A stretch of 64,000 bases of DNA from Rhododendron vialii (taxonomy: Eukaryota; Streptophyta; Magnoliopsida; Ericales; Ericaceae), in contig NC_080564.1 in the NCBI RefSeq assembly GCF_030253575.1, positions 4,260,501 to 4,324,500 of the forward strand, given 5' to 3'. The notes under the pieces were generated by a model. It was not told the DNA's origin. It saw only the letters and a program-made list of their open reading frames with translations, and made no database searches. Position numbers and translations under genes: made by a program. This document shows, one piece after another, positions 48,208 through 62,617 of this stretch. Every line of letters begins with the position of its first letter. The first letter of the stretch is position 1.

Positions 48208-51200
48208 AGCAGCAGAAGCTGAACAACAATTAGCTGTATCCTTCTGGGTAAGAAGTGTTCAATGCGGTGTTTGATAAGATGCTGTGTGTTGGTGGCTTTT
48301 TAGCTTGTTATTATAGCTGTGATGCAAGCGAGCTCCTGCAAACTAAGCAGAGCTCATGCAAACTAAGCAGAATAAAAGGGGTGTCGGTACCAAATCTCCC
48401 GGTGTGACATGATTGTGTGGTTTCAACTATTATGATTTTAGTGCTTGTCCTAGTTTGTGTGAGTGATTTTAAATGCTGAAAATGTTGATTGAACTGTTAA
48501 GACTTAAGAATTATCGTGTTCTTGCTGTCAAAAAAACCAGTGTTCATAAGATCTATTTTCCGTAATCGGACTGAATTTCCACATGACAATGTCATGCAAA
48601 AGAGCTAGAGCCCAGAGGGGACATGGGAGCACTAAACAACTGCTTCTAAGAGTTCATATACAAGTGAATTTACATAGAAATGCTATGAAATGAATGCTTA
48701 AAAAGGAAACAAGAAACTTGCAATTTTGACCGATTGGCATTTTAGCGTTGCATTTTAAAATTCTAGAACGGCGTCGACTCCCTTGACAAAAAATATGCTT
48801 CTGGGCAATTTAAACCCCAAAGCTCTTATTCTTCAATTTATCCAGCAAATAGTGGTTGGAGGTATAGAAACCTAAGAAAATAACCTTGACAACATAAGAG
48901 AGTACTTGTTTTCAACTTGAACCTTAAAAACTCCAACCTTAACAGCTCTATATGGGACCAAATAGACAGGTAAATGCCAATCTTTGACTGGACAAAGTAA
49001 CGAACTTCAAACGGGACAAATGGATCTTTTATCTCGATATCAATTCATGGGGATGGGGCCTTTCCACAAACTGGGTATTCCAATTCAAGCCCATTTGCCT
49101 TTTTTCTTTTGTTGCCGAACTATATTCGTTTCTGATGCTAGAACCTGTGCATTCACAATAAAACATCCAGATTCAGTTTTTGCACCTGGATTTTTTGACG
49201 GGACGATTATAAGCAGATCTAGAGACAATATAGCACAATTTCACCATATCAGGAGATCAAAAAAGGCCCAGACTACAGGCCTGCTCATAAATCCATATCA
49301 ACTGCATTTAACCTCTCAGATTGGTGACACAGAACCATCATAAGGAAAAGGGTTAAAATCCATTTAGGCAGATAAGTGATCACTGATATTATCGTAGTCA
49401 CTGAAATAAAAACTGGTATTATTTTCACTTCTAGTTCTTCTTACATCTAAACAAACCCTAGCCACCATCATAGTTCATAATCCTCGGTCTCATAATATTG
49501 TTTCCTGTTGGTGACCTCCCAAGCCTACGGACCTGAGGGAAACAACATCACAACCCAAACTAAACCGGGTAATGGGTCGTCTGTTATGAAGGTTTTTACC
49601 ATGATATCGACTGTTATGAAACTTCCCAGGGAAACCTTTCACATTGCCCCAGTAACTATATCGAAATTCAACATAATCGTCTTGAACTCCACTATAAAAG
49701 TTCTAATGTGAAACCACATGTGCATAGACTACAAGCTTGCATTTTGTATATTTCTAGATATCCAACGCCCTCCCTCGTGTGCAAACCATGTCTTCCACGC
49801 AGAGATGCAAACATAGAGCGCTTAGACCGAAAACCAAACCAAATGCAAAGGGGAGAACCACAATGCATTAACAAATGACAAGACCTCCCATAGATCAAAT
49901 CTCCGATACCATGTTAACTCACTACGGTTAGGAATGACATAATGTATCTCATGCTATACAAGAAATACAAACATATACATGCAGTCAGACATATGCAAAC
50001 CGGTAGGACCACAATAGGAAACTTCATTGGAGTAAACAATCAAGGAAAAAGCAGATCAAAAAAAAAAAAATTTCAAGGAAAAAGAAATCGATTGTTTTTT
50101 TCTTTTTATAACCGGATGTCCGGAATAACTTGCGTTCCCCTCGACTAATTATGGGGCTTAACACTGGGCAAATCCTCCGGGAAACTTCATTGGAGTAAAC
50201 AGCAATCAAGAAAAAAAAAAAGGGAACTTACTTCGAAGCAGGAGAGATAGAGAGAGGCGTTGAGCGCTCAATCACTTCTGAAATCCATTGCACGCAGAAG
50301 ACACCAATTGAACGAAATCATGGGAAAGAACAAAACCATTTCGCGGTAAAGAAAAGTGGTGCTAATCCTAACTTTTTCTTGAAATTGGGAAAAAAAATTT
50401 GTAAAATGAAAACTGATTTTCACTATCCACTTTTAATGTCAAGTTATGAACAAAATGTAGCCCATCATTTAATGTATAGTTATGAACAAAATGGAGCCCA
50501 TAGTAAAATAACAAAAATGATAATCACACAACAATTCAAACACAACCTCTCACATGAATGTGGGCTCCACACACTACTATGTGTCGGCCCCATATATATG
50601 TGAGAAATTATGTAAGTTGTATTTAAATTATTGTGTGAATAGCATCTTTGGTAAAATAAAGTAAGTGAAGCGCGAAAATCAAAATTCTTATAAAAATTGT
50701 GCTTTTCCTATGTGAACTGCTTTTTTTCATGTACTTTCTTCTGTTCTTACCTGTCATTGTTCAAGAAAACTAGAAACCAGCGGCCATTATTATTCAACCA
50801 TAAATACTTACACATTTTGGTAGGTCTACTTTACACGCATTCATATTTTTTGATGGACTCAAACACACTGAAAGTGTAATGTGTGTGAGTCCCAATGTGA
50901 ATGTGAATGAATTTGTATAAATGTCTTTATAAATATTTGTGGTTATAAAATGATTGAACCAACAATTTTTGAGGTCATTTCACTATGAAACTGCTATAAG
51001 ACTAACGGTAGAAATTAATTCGAAGCGTTCAATCGGTCCGGGACACCCTTAAAAAAAACTACTAGAAAACAACATCCGGCTCATGTCCCTTTCTTGGCCA
51101 AATCCTTCATTTTGTCCCTCATCTAGTCATCTTTTTCTTCCATCTATATCAGCTTATTGTAGTCGCATTTCTAAATTTTGGCAACATTTCCAAAGCTACA

Positions 51201-53751
51201 AACAAAACCCTGAAAAAAAGGGACAAGTAGAACTACAGAAGGGTACAAAACAAATCTCACTGTCAGGTCTTAAAATGGTCCCCTTAAACGAGTTCCCATC
51301 CAGTTTATTTCCCTCCGATCCCCTAAACACGATTTGTTCATGTATCAAACGGAGTCCGATTGAATTGATTTTTGGAGTAATGTATATTCTTCCCGACAAA
51401 TTTTACAAAATATACGAAAGCTAGAGAGAACCTGAGGAAAATAAAACTGAATGGGAACTCAAGTCAGATCCTAGTTGCATTAAGCTTTCCGAAAAGTCTA
51501 CAGTTCCAGACTAAAGAGATCCTAACGCCCCGCCGGGCCCATTTCGGCCACTGAAAGGTTAATTCGGGCTGTTCAAATATTCTATAAAAAAAAAAAATGA
51601 GTGGGTTTACGCGAGAATCAACGGCATCCGATGCGTGTAGGTGCTCGATCCAAACACTCCATGATTTTGCAAGATAAATTTTTAAGCATTCTTATTTAAT
51701 TTTGATTTTCTATAAATTGAAAAACTAACTCGAGACACGTGGGTATCATCAGCAGAGGAAGAATTTTGGCCTCGTTCCACTAATGTTCTTATTTAAAATA
51801 ATAATTTTATTTTTCGTTTTACGAGACAGGTCATTCTTTCACATTTGTTGATTTTGCGTCAAATTTGTGTGAATTATTGGTTCATTTCGACGAAAGGAGT
51901 TGGAAAACAAATTTTATCCAAAAAAAAAGTAAGTGCAAAATTAAAACGAACCAATGACCACAAGAAATTGACACAAAATTAACGAATATAAAAAAATATA
52001 TGAATAAGAACGAAACAAAAAAGTGAAGTTGTCTTTTTTTTTTTTAAATAAAAATAAAAAACTAGGCCTTCATGTGCCCCAATAAGTTTGAACGAGAATC
52101 TGTAGGACCGGATGCCTGCCGACCCCATATAGCTCCTCCCTTCATACAATTTCAAAGCTTATTTCATGTAATTTCTCGAATATTAATAGCCAATGTATCC
52201 AATAATTTCTGCAATGGCGTCAATAAAATTATTGGTTCAATGAGATAGTGTGCTCGCTTATGACTAAAGGCCACAACTTATTTAATTTTGAAAGCAAATT
52301 TTCATTCGTCCCAATGTCACATTAACATCACGTGGAAATATTGTACACAATACCCTACTACCAATTATTGTATTTCAAGACTTTCTCACGACTTTAGCTC
52401 ATTATGAGAAGCTTTTTAATATTATGGATAGATTAGTTTTATAAATACAAGTGCACCTATCACCCATAAAAAAAGAAAATTAATTCAACAACGGTAGTCA
52501 CGAAAATTTATTATATTTATTTCTGAAGATAGACGGTAAGTATAATGTGAAACGTGAAAATTTCTTTATTTCTTTATTCAAAACCATGCGTACAATTTTC
52601 ATTTAACGCCAAGTTTTTCTATTAATGATAACGATACATCAAAAGTTAAGAAATCGGCCAATCAAATTATCAGAATAACACGCAAAATTCGTAATTTAAA
52701 TTGCATTTTATTTAATGGACATTAGAGAAAGTCAAATTCTAAACAGATCAAATAAATGATAGGGAATTGATTTCTACACTTCTTATTTTACCATATACAC
52801 TCCTTTTTTGTCTTTATTTAATAGTGAATTCACTCGATTGTCTTTTAATGTGTGAAAAGGTGAACCTATGAAAGGATGAAAAAGTAAATTTATATGAATA
52901 AAAAAGAAAGAAAGAATGTATGTGATAAAAAAAAGAGTGTAAAAATCAATTTCAAACAATTCTCTTCCTTCTTTTTTTTTTTTTTTTCTTCCCATCTCCT
53001 CTTATTAAGGTTCTGACCATCAAAGGGCCTGTGTCCATCCCTGTGCTGTTTCCCAACCTCCCTCATGACTTTTTCCTTTGTCAATGGGCCAGGGAACTCA
53101 AATGGCTGGAAAAGCTAAATGCAATTTCCTTCTGCTCCACTCGTTCCTGCAATAAGTTTATTGTCTTCCCTCCTTTCGTTTCACCTAATTTTTCAACTCC
53201 TATTTAGCGTGAATCTAATTGGGTATCTGAGCTAGTGTCAAACTCTGCTATTTGTGTAATCGTGTATTATTTTTCTGAGATCAAGCGGCAGAGACTTTCT
53301 ACAATTAGGTTCCAAGGATAATGGGGTAGTTACAACTCACCTTCGCAGATTGGTTCAACTGCTTTTCCCCCTAAAGTTCGTGTTTGGCGTACTTAAATTC
53401 CACTGGATCTTTCTCCTCTACCGGGTCTTGGTTTTAGGTAAGTTCCACCGTATCAAAGATCGACAGCACTTAAATCTCTCAACTGGGTTTATGATTGTTT
53501 TTTCCCTTTTGAGAAAAAACCTAAACTTACATGGGTCTGATTAGTTTATTCCTTCTCTGGTTCTATTTTATTGTCTTTTAGCCATCTATATATGGGTCAA
53601 ACTGTTGGGGTTTATGCGTTTATGAGTTGGGTTTTAGTAGAATCTTTGTGGGTTCTTTACTTCTTTATGATTGATTGATTGTTGAGTGATATCAATAGAA
53701 CATTGATTGAACTGATTCAAGGGGTCAAAGTGTAAGTTTTTATCATCAGTT
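48208..53751. other. LAZY1 3' region to SPL13 5' region
   Basis: A 5.5-kb stretch with no recognised coding exon. A GAAACTTCATTGGAGTAAAC string is repeated about 160 bp apart near 50020 and 50181. Tandem TATGAACAAAATG(T/G)AGCCCAT units lie near 50446-50502. A palindromic AT-rich segment related to the MITE at 36477 covers about 51780-52060. The last few hundred bases probably contain the SPL13 leader. The other open frames look non-coding. Confidence 0.4.
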
Positions 53752-56700
53752 ATGGAGTGGGAATTGAAAGATTCAGTTTGGGATTTTGGTGAATTGATTG
53801 GGTCCAGTAGCAGCTTAGGGGTGCACAAGAATGGAGGAGGGTTTTCCGTTGACTTGAAACTTGGTGGATTAGGGGATTTAGGATTTGGGTCATTCGAAAA
53901 ATTGAAGGAAACAACAGGATCCACAACCTCATCATCACCTTCTGGGTCCTCAAAGAGGTCGAGGGTTGTGAGTAACGGAGCTCAAATAATGTCATGCTTG
54001 GTAGATGGGTGCAATGCTGATCTGAGTAAGTTCAGGGATTATTACAGGCGCCATAGGGTTTGTGAGCGGCACTCTAAGACCCCGCTCGTGACCATTGGTG
54101 GCAAAGAGCAGCGGTTCTGCCAGCAATGCAGCAGGTACAGATTGGGAATCCTTGGGCCTTCAAGTTTTCTGCTGTTTGTTTGATTCAAAATATAAGTAAG
54201 CTTCATGTTTCAGAATTTCTTCCTGTTTGAGCAAAAAATATTAAAAAGGAAAAATTGCAGCACCACATTGTTTCATTAGCTTGTACAAAATTGGGATGCA
54301 GAATATTGCAGTTTTATATGTTAGTAACTTAGTAAGCAATCGTGGTTTTGTCACTCGCCATAGACTGAATCTTCATATCAACAGCTTTTCTTAGCTTCCC
54401 TGTTGTAATTTCATTCATTTCTACCAGTATATGTGATTTGGGTTAAGGAATCCCCGGCATGATTCTAAGTCCCATTCCTGTGATGGAAGTCCTTGGTTGA
54501 AATGAATGCTTGATTTATTTTAGGAATAATGCTTGATTTGTTTGACATTATTCCAGCTTGTTAAATTGGAGCTGTAGGATAAACTCCAAAACTATTATAC
54601 ACGTGAGTAGAAGTCAATGGCTTACCATGTTAACCAAGAAAGCCTCCCTTTACACTTGCTTTCACTGGTTGCAGTAAAAGTGCAGAAGGTTAGGTACTTG
54701 GTTTTATGTTGACATATTAACAACGGATAATGCAACTGATTCTCTGATTTGGTAATGTTTTTAAAGTCGCGAGACCATTTCTGGTTTATATATTCGATGC
54801 ACAACAATTTTGGATGTTCTTTCGAAGCTGTATGTATTCAAGGGCCAAGCTGTTGGTAAGAAATAACACCTATTGACATACTATTGTTCGTACGAGGATG
54901 ATGTCATCATTTTTCCTGACCCTTGACACCCTTTTGAGAACTCTCTGTCTCTCTGACATTCCAAGTTGATTTGTGAAGGTGTATGTTTGGTAAACATAGG
55001 CAACATTTCATCTTTTTATACATGGGCATATCTCTGTTGGATACAGTATACTGATGGAATCACAATGATATGCCACTGTAGCATGAAGGGCTTTTGAATC
55101 GGGGAAGCATGGATTGCTGATTGGTCGTATAGTCAATGAATGATTGTCAGAGTTTTTTGAGTTGTACTTTTCTGGTTTAGCATCAATCATTCTGATATTG
55201 TCAAGCAATGCCATGTTCCTTGGTGAAAATTAATGTTTTCATGACACCTGTGACCAGTAGACCGTATAGGGCAGCTACACACTAACCGTTAATGTCTGAA
55301 CTATTTACTGAAAATTGTACCAATATGGACTCTCAAACGAAGTAGATCTGTTCTCTAGTGAAACAACTTGAAACCCTGAGCGTCTGATGTGGCACAGTGG
55401 GACCTTTTGAAACCCCAAGCAGTTGGAACCTACTATTTTCTGGATAAGTTTTTAACTATCTGGATTTGTCATTTTGTAGATTCCAAGCTATTGGGGAGTT
55501 CGATGAAAAGAAGCGAAGTTGCAGAAAACGCCTTGACGGTCACAACCGACGTCGGAGAAAACCTCAGCCAGAAGCCTTCCATATGAGTTCTGGGAGCTTT
55601 TGGTCCAATCACCAAGGTTGGATTCTTTTCTACCATTCTATCTGGATTGATGCTTTCTCACCACTGGTCATCTTTCTTTAATCAATGTCAATGGTTAATT
55701 GTAAAGATAAGATGTAGTGTTATTTTCTATATCAACACAAACTACATCACAACTCATTCAAAATGGTATTTAATTGTATTAGCCTGCTACCTTAAAAGGG
55801 TTATGAGTGGTTGTTTCCCTCTGCATTTACTTGAATAGCTGGTAAGGTGATATTAAAGGAGTATAAATGAACTGTCATCTAATTTTTTAATATCTTATTT
55901 CCCCTGTGCTGCATTTCAGCAGTATCGGTTTGAGATTGAATTCATGAACTTGTTGAAACCACTTTTGTGCTTCATTTAATTGGGTTGTGATGGAGACAGC
56001 GGACCTTATTATATGAACCAGTGATAGTGTGGTGGGTAATGGTCATTCACTTTCAAAGTTGGTGATTAGAGTTGTTCTCAAACACGTCTTGCTGATTACG
56101 CCACAGTATTCACCATTCACATCAGTACCATAGCTTAGATTTTGAATTGCATCTGTTAGGTTATGTTTTGGCTTAGGAATCCAGTACCACAAGGTTAATA
56201 TTCACAAGTTAACCGCTTCGGTTCATGATTACTCTGTTGATGTGTCCTATTTCAGCACCATGGATGGCAGATGTGTTGGTCATATCCACGTAGAACATAG
56301 TAATACACCTTGGCAGTTAAAACTAAGGTGGTTTGTTGAATACATACTTTGTCAGATAATGGGGAATGGATCATAAACTCTAATCCTTGTAATTATTCCT
56401 TCTGCAAATTGGATCATAAACTATAATCTCTCATGTTCATTTTTTGAACCCTTTGACTCAAATATGTTAATTTTGGGTTTTGATGTCTTCTGAAAATCTA
56501 GGTGCGAGACTTCTATGTTTTAGTGGTCCAGAAGCATATCAAACCTCTTCAGCTGGTTCTGTTCTTGCATGGCCCAGGATTGCTAAGCACCGCCAAGACC
56601 TGCATGCTGCTGATCAACAAAGTATTATCTCAAATTCTACACCCTGCCTGTACAATGGAGGAGACAAACGATCCCCATTCTCGCTGGTCAACTACCCTGA

Positions 56701-57085
56701 AAGAAGAAATCAAACAATCCCTGAAGTTTCCGCCTGCCATCGACTTGTCAATAGCAGTACTTCCCCTGAAATCGGCAGGGGCCACCAAAAAATACTATCC
56801 GATCGTTTAACACAATGTATCAATTCCAAGCATGCTCACTCTCTTCTGTCATCACATCCGACACAGCCTTTGGATGTGATTCATTATTCTGACCAGTCGA
56901 TTGGTATCGGCTTGGATAATGATGGTCTAGTTCAATACTCACACTCACAAGGAGTGGAGAATCCTTCACTGTTGGTTCCTCAGGGAAGCAATGAAACGAA
57001 CCCTCGCAACCAGATATTTCAAGTGGCACCTGATGATCTGTTGGAAAAAAGAGCCTCGCAGGTGCTACCATTTTCCTGGAAGTAG
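53752..57085 (+). CDS. SPL13: Squamosa promoter-binding-like protein (SPL13/SPL16 type)
   Basis: Three exons, 53752-54134, 55480-55616 and 56502-57085, join in phase to 367 residues, the SPL13 layout. The N-terminus MEWELK... and the end VLPFSWK match SPL13-type proteins. The SBP domain spans about residues 82-157. Its first zinc site is C82, C87, C104, H107; the second shows C123, C126 and C142. It ends in the basic signal [25 protein letters not shown] factors bind GTAC cores and control phase change, flowering and shoot traits. One oddity: the usual His of the second zinc site (RFH) is Gln here (RFQ, residue 130, codon CAA at the start of exon 2). The intron position inside the SBP domain is the conserved one. 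Exon 3 contains a miR156-like site, so post-transcriptional control by miR156 is expected. The exon 1 open frame runs into the intron after Arg128 and should not be extended. Confidence 0.95.
56832..56851 (+). promoter_or_regulatory. miR156/157 target site in SPL13 exon 3
   Basis: ATGCTCACTCTCTTCTGTCA differs at two bases from the classic target GTGCTCTCTCTCTTCTGTCA. It encodes AHSLLS in frame, where the family usually has ALSLLS. Position in the last coding exon fits the SPL family. The central part, where cleavage occurs, is unchanged. Confidence 0.88.
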
Positions 57086-58778
57086 TTATTTGCCTTCTCT
57101 TATTATTATTATTTTTCTTTCTTTTGAACAGATTTTCTTTGATTCTTGGTTAGTGTACTTCTAATGGTAGTGATTGATTTCCTCTATCGGTGTACGCATT
57201 TGATAATTTCTACATTCCTGTTTCTAAACAACATTGTGAATTTATTCTGTGCTCACCTTTGGTTTCTCTTATGGTCCGTTTGATTGCAAGACAAAGATGA
57301 ACTGTAGGGCATCATCCAAGCCGTCCAAAAGTGTTTTGAATGGTCCAGATTTGAAAACAAATTCTTCCAGGGAAGAGAATATCCTTCCTAGAAGAGTTTG
57401 TTTTCAATCTGGACCATTGATTGCTGAGATGGACGACTGGCGTGATACATTACAACCCTGTAGGGTGGCCTGACGTGGCAACCTCTTGGGGTCATACCGC
57501 AATAGAGAAATCTATTGTGAAGTCCCTAGACTCGGCGTGGATGACATGCCTTCAACCGAACCAAGGAGGAGAATAGTCGAAGTGTGGGTAAGCTAGTCCA
57601 AACACTCTTGACCATCGGGAAAAAAAAAGGAAAGAGAAAAAGATACAAGTGGGGCCCGTTTCAATGGAACTCATTTGTATGTGAGAGTGGTGTGATTGAG
57701 GTGACGTGCCTTTAGCATTTATATTTATAAAAAAGATTATAGTAGAAATTGCTAGTGACTAGGTAGTGTATTTTCTTTTGGGTTTAGACTCAGCTTTTGG
57801 CTTCCCACCAAACATGCATGGGAATCTGTTTCCCGTGTTAGTGGGGAACAATTATCTCAATTACCGATGTTGTCCATGTTGCCTCCACTCAGATTAGTTT
57901 TTTTATTCTCTGGGTTTTATAAAAATAATTTAATGTTGTTCTTCCAATTTCATGCTACTCAAATTAGAGAATTGATTATCATTTTCTTGTAAAATTTTAT
58001 CTTCCAGCAAACAATTCCTTTCCTGCCCTTCTCTCTTTCACCATTTTACTTTCCATCTTCATTTTTATGACCAAACAGACTCTTACGTTTGGCAGGGAGA
58101 CAATGGGGTAGAAGTAGAACAATAGTTTACAGAAATTCCACAATCAGCAAACCTGGCTTTTCCATTGATTGCCTGTTTAACTGGTTACGGACCGGACCTT
58201 GATCAGCAATAGCCTGTTGGATATACAGAACGAACACGAACAAGATACGGGAAACAAATTTTTGCCAAAAGGGCAAATGGAGTCATTCATGTACCACTTA
58301 TACCTTCCTTTACAATTAATCTGGGCAAATCTGAAAAATACAAGGCAAAACCAACCAACACAAACCTCTAGCTGTGACGAAAAGGGAAAAAAAAAAACCG
58401 ACAATCCAAAAGATACAAGGCGAAACCATCCAAAGCAAAGCTCTAGCTGTGACGAAAAGGGGGAAAACCTGACAGTACTCGAGTAAGAACACAACCCATG
58501 CGTTTGGATAATTTCTCGCTCAAGTACTTCAAAGATTGGCTACAACCAAAGATCATCAAAACGCACAAAACCTCTCTATCATTGTACACCACTCTTCTAC
58601 ACAGAAGACGAACAAGTACCAGCGGAAGTGCAAAGAAGATCAAAACAATATTATTTTGGAGCCGTAAGTAAGCAGTATTGATCAAACTTTTTTATACAGG
58701 ATAAAAAGAGTGAAATCCAAGAGAACATGGAAGAGTCAGCCGCCTTATGGTATAAAACCCATGATTGATCTGATACAT
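57086..58778. other. Convergent 3' regions of SPL13 and the small membrane-protein gene
   Basis: Contains the SPL13 3' UTR, a fold-back MITE at 57290-57470, and the 3' side of the minus-strand gene. A 75-bp direct repeat (GCTGTGACGAAAAGGG at 58371 and 58446) lies in the latter, probably within its 3' UTR. No further gene is recognised. Confidence 0.4.
57290..57470. mobile_element. Small fold-back MITE in the SPL13 3' region
   Basis: Inverted arms share AATGGTCCAGATTTGAAAAC on the left and, reversed on the right, AATGGTCCAGATTGAAAACA, plus CTGTAGGG near the left end and CCTGTAGGG near the right. It resembles the element at 35950. No clean TSD. Confidence 0.55.
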
Positions 58779-59730
58779 CTATTGCTTGTCCCCCTTGGGA
58801 GTATCTTTCTCAGGCAGTTCCTTGGGTTTAGCCTTCTCCATTTCCCTGAAGAAAAAATTCACGAGTCATATCCATGCTGGCAAAGGTTGGCATGGACGAA
58901 CAACAGAAGATGCAATAAAATCCACATTTAACAAGGAATTGCTGATCAAAGATTGCTAGCATCGTAAGATTGTAGCAGAAACAAAGGGATGAAATTTGGC
59001 CTCTTTTATATGCATGGAAGAAATAACAATGGCACCTGTGAAGCCACCTTGAGGGCCGTATAGTCAATTCTATTAACCAGTATATTTTCCTTCAAAGTTA
59101 TATCAGACAAACACCGCCTGACCTCTATTTGTACGTCAATTTTCAAAACAAAAAATCCTCTGCCAAGCATCCTTATTATAGGATTGTTCGCGCTGTCAAC
59201 ATTGTTCCCAGATGAATGAATTATAATAAGTCTTATCCTTTCCTTTATAGGCAACTTGGAGTGGCTTGAAATTCAGTCACTTTATTGAGGATGAAACCAA
59301 AGCCATTGGGGGTGTCCGGGACATCCTATCAAGTTTTCTCCCGAAGGGGCTCTGAGTGATATATATATATATATATAAAGGAATTTTCAAGTGAGGGATC
59401 CCTCATTTTGTTAAAATGAGGGACTTTTATTTCCCGATCAAATTTTGAAAATCCGAACCGTTCAATGTGTGCAAAACGTAATTTTTAGGGTCCTCGCGAG
59501 AAATCAGCAAAAAAAATGACCGGGAAAGGCGTCATCCGAGCAGTTTTTTTTGAACCGTTCAATGAAAACTGCTCGGATGAAGCCCTCCCCGGTCATTTTT
59601 TTTGCTGATTTCTCACGGAGACCCTTAAAATCACGTTCTGATCACTTTGAGCGGCTCGGATCATCGAAATTCAATCGGGAAGGGGAGTCCCGCATTTTAA
59701 TAAAATGAGGGATCCCTCACCGGAACCTAA

Positions 59731-59770
<40 letters not shown>

Positions 59771-62617
59771 GTAATTTAGAAATTCATAACAATTAAACAT
59801 AAGAGAATAAAGTCATGGAACCATAGTGCAAATACAACACACCAAAAGCAAAGTCACAGGGTAGAAAAGTTCTAAGGTGGCCTACTCCCGCTCTGAGTGA
59901 TATGATGAAATCATCAAAAATGTCATGTACCAATGAAGCACGGTATCAAAAGATGAGCTTAGATGAGTATAAATACACATTTCAACCGCACACTAACAAG
60001 AACTTGCAGAAACAAAAGGAAAAGGACAATGATAATGTCACGATGAATTCTTATAGTGCCACAACATTTTGGAATTGTTGACTAATTTACCCTTTACATA
60101 AAAAAGTGATGCAAATTGCAGGCTTCTTTCACTTCTTCTTCTCTCTATCTCTCTTAAATTATTTCCTCGCACTTCATCATCAACAAAATTGTTCACCTCT
60201 CGGTTCGATCTCTTCTGCTCTCTACCACCGCCAAAAGATCTATAGTTTCCTCTCCTTTCCTCTCACTAAAAATTTTACCGGCCACACGACCGCCTCCATC
60301 CAATTTACTTCGATTACCTCCATTCTGAACCTATACAGAAAATCCTTCCCTAAACCCAGGATCTATACATGCATGTCAATAATAGAAACAGAAGACGTTC
60401 AGATTTTCCCGTTGAAAAATAAAAAATAAAAAAAAACTTCACCCTCTTTTGCGTCCCCTTTCAAGTAGAAATTATTTTGGGGCATATGGTGCTTGATTCA
60501 AAGATCATCTACAGCTTATCACCGTCATCACCAAAACAAGAAGGCCGTCGGCTCCAAATGCAGATGCAAAGGAACAGAGACGCTGGCCCCAATCGAAGAA
60601 TGGTCACGAGATTAGTGTTAAAAGTTAAATCCATCGCCCTTCTTGTGTTCTCCACTTCTCCTCACGATCAGTCAAGGAAGTTGGGAAGAACTGGAATGAG
60701 AGAGTAGAAATAGGAGCAAATGGGAGAGTAAAGGAGGAGCATAGTTGACGAGAGGAAAAGAGGAGAGAGAAATGGGTTCTGCACTTTGCACCGAGAGTCG
60801 AGAGATGGAGCAAAACTGGTTAAGGGCACAATTGTAATACTGCGTTCCAATGTTGTGGCGTTAAAAATACTCCTCGTGGCATTATCGCCACCCAAGGAAA
60901 ATAACTCTAAATACTTTGTAGAAGCACATGTAGCCAAACCGATAGTTGGATCCCTAAGATGCGTGACAATAATTTATAAACCAAATAATCAAGCAAGAGG
61001 GATACATCATTGAGCGAATATAGAACTAACAGACAAGTATTGGATCGAACATTATAGACCTAGTTCCAAACCCTGTTGACACTTGATACTAATTCATCCA
61101 TTTGCCGAGTAGAGCACTGCACAATACATCCATTTAAAATTTTACAGGAAAGGCTGGAAGCCTGGAAACCTTTACCATGTTGTGACAAAGCCACAGATTC
61201 GCGATGGTAGGCACAATAAGAACATAAAAAAGGAAAAAATAAAATCGATCACAAGATTCATCATGGAAAACAGGAAGATGGAAGTAACAAGTTGCTGCCC
61301 TCAAGTCTCCAAAACCCTTACCAAACACATGAGTTCTCTCTCCTATGTCTCAAAACCTATCCCATAAATGAGAACTAACCAATAACATTGTCTCAGACTT
61401 GGGGGGGCCATTGTTGCAACATCATGGAAACTGACAAAGCCTTTCCAAGGGGTATGACAAACTCCTGTGCAATTGGCGCAACACCGTGCAAGCATCCGGT
61501 GAGGAGTGGACGAGAGCTGTAAGATTTTCAACCAGCTTAGGAATTTGCTATTTGTCTTCGTGGTTCTCATAATCGTCTTCGTGGTTCTCATAATCGTGTT
61601 GGCAATAATTTACCATGGCAAAATGTGAAACCTTAGGCAGTCAGCAACTGCACCAACACATTCCTTTCCACATCAAGCCCACCGCAAGTCCACATACATT
61701 TCTTTTTTGGTAGTGGGTAGTTGTTACAAAATTAATGCCAGGGAGTTTGACGCTACTCCATCAGCTCAAACCCCAAACCTCAAGTGGTGCTAGCAACTGC
61801 TAGGCCAACTGCCCTAGTGTCAAGTCCCCATTCTCAGACCAAATACAAATTAGGTAGTTTCATCCTTCCTTCCTCTCCATTTCTTTTTCTTTTCCAATTT
61901 TGGTACAAATTAGATAGTTTCATCCTTCCTTCCTTCTAGAGGTGTCAAACGGCCAGGCTAGCATGGACGCAGCTTTAGACGGACCGGGCACGGCACGACA
62001 GTCTAAGACGGGCACGGCACATCCACGACATGGAAGTGGGCCGAGCATGGCACAACGCGGTTCTAGACGGGCATGGTGCATGGCACAACAAATACTAAAG
62101 TTGTTAGTTGTTACAAAACACGGTTGGAGATGGGCCGGCATGGCACGGCGAGAAGCACGACCGTATGACACCTCTACTTCTTTCCTTACTTCCTATTTCT
62201 AACACCAACAGGCTCTAGAGATCAGTTCAGTTAGGCTAACGCCAATAACAAAACAAAAAAAAGAAGACCTTAAAGTGTGAAGTTTTATACCCAAACGTCT
62301 GAAAAAGATATCCACGATCAATTATTCAAATTGGCCGAATTAAAAACAAGATTGAATGCAACAATTAGAAGGACTGCTGAATGAAATATGAGGGATAGAT
62401 TGAATTTAGGGCTTTAAAAGTAGAAGAAGCTGATAAGAGCAAAGACACTGTGGTGGAAGGTAGCGTACTTGGCGGCAGCGGTGGACTCTTGTTCGAGCCA
62501 GTGGCGAATCTGACGGACGTTTCGCCTGAAGATTGTGGCCGTTTGCTTTACATCGCTCCTCATCAGCAGAACCACTGCGCTCACTCCGGCCACCGTCAAT
62601 ATCAAGTTCGTCAAAGC

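Noticed and set aside
48984-49343. 119-residue plus-strand frame
   Set aside because: Composition does not resemble a known family; it lies in AT-rich intergenic DNA without splice or leader signals.
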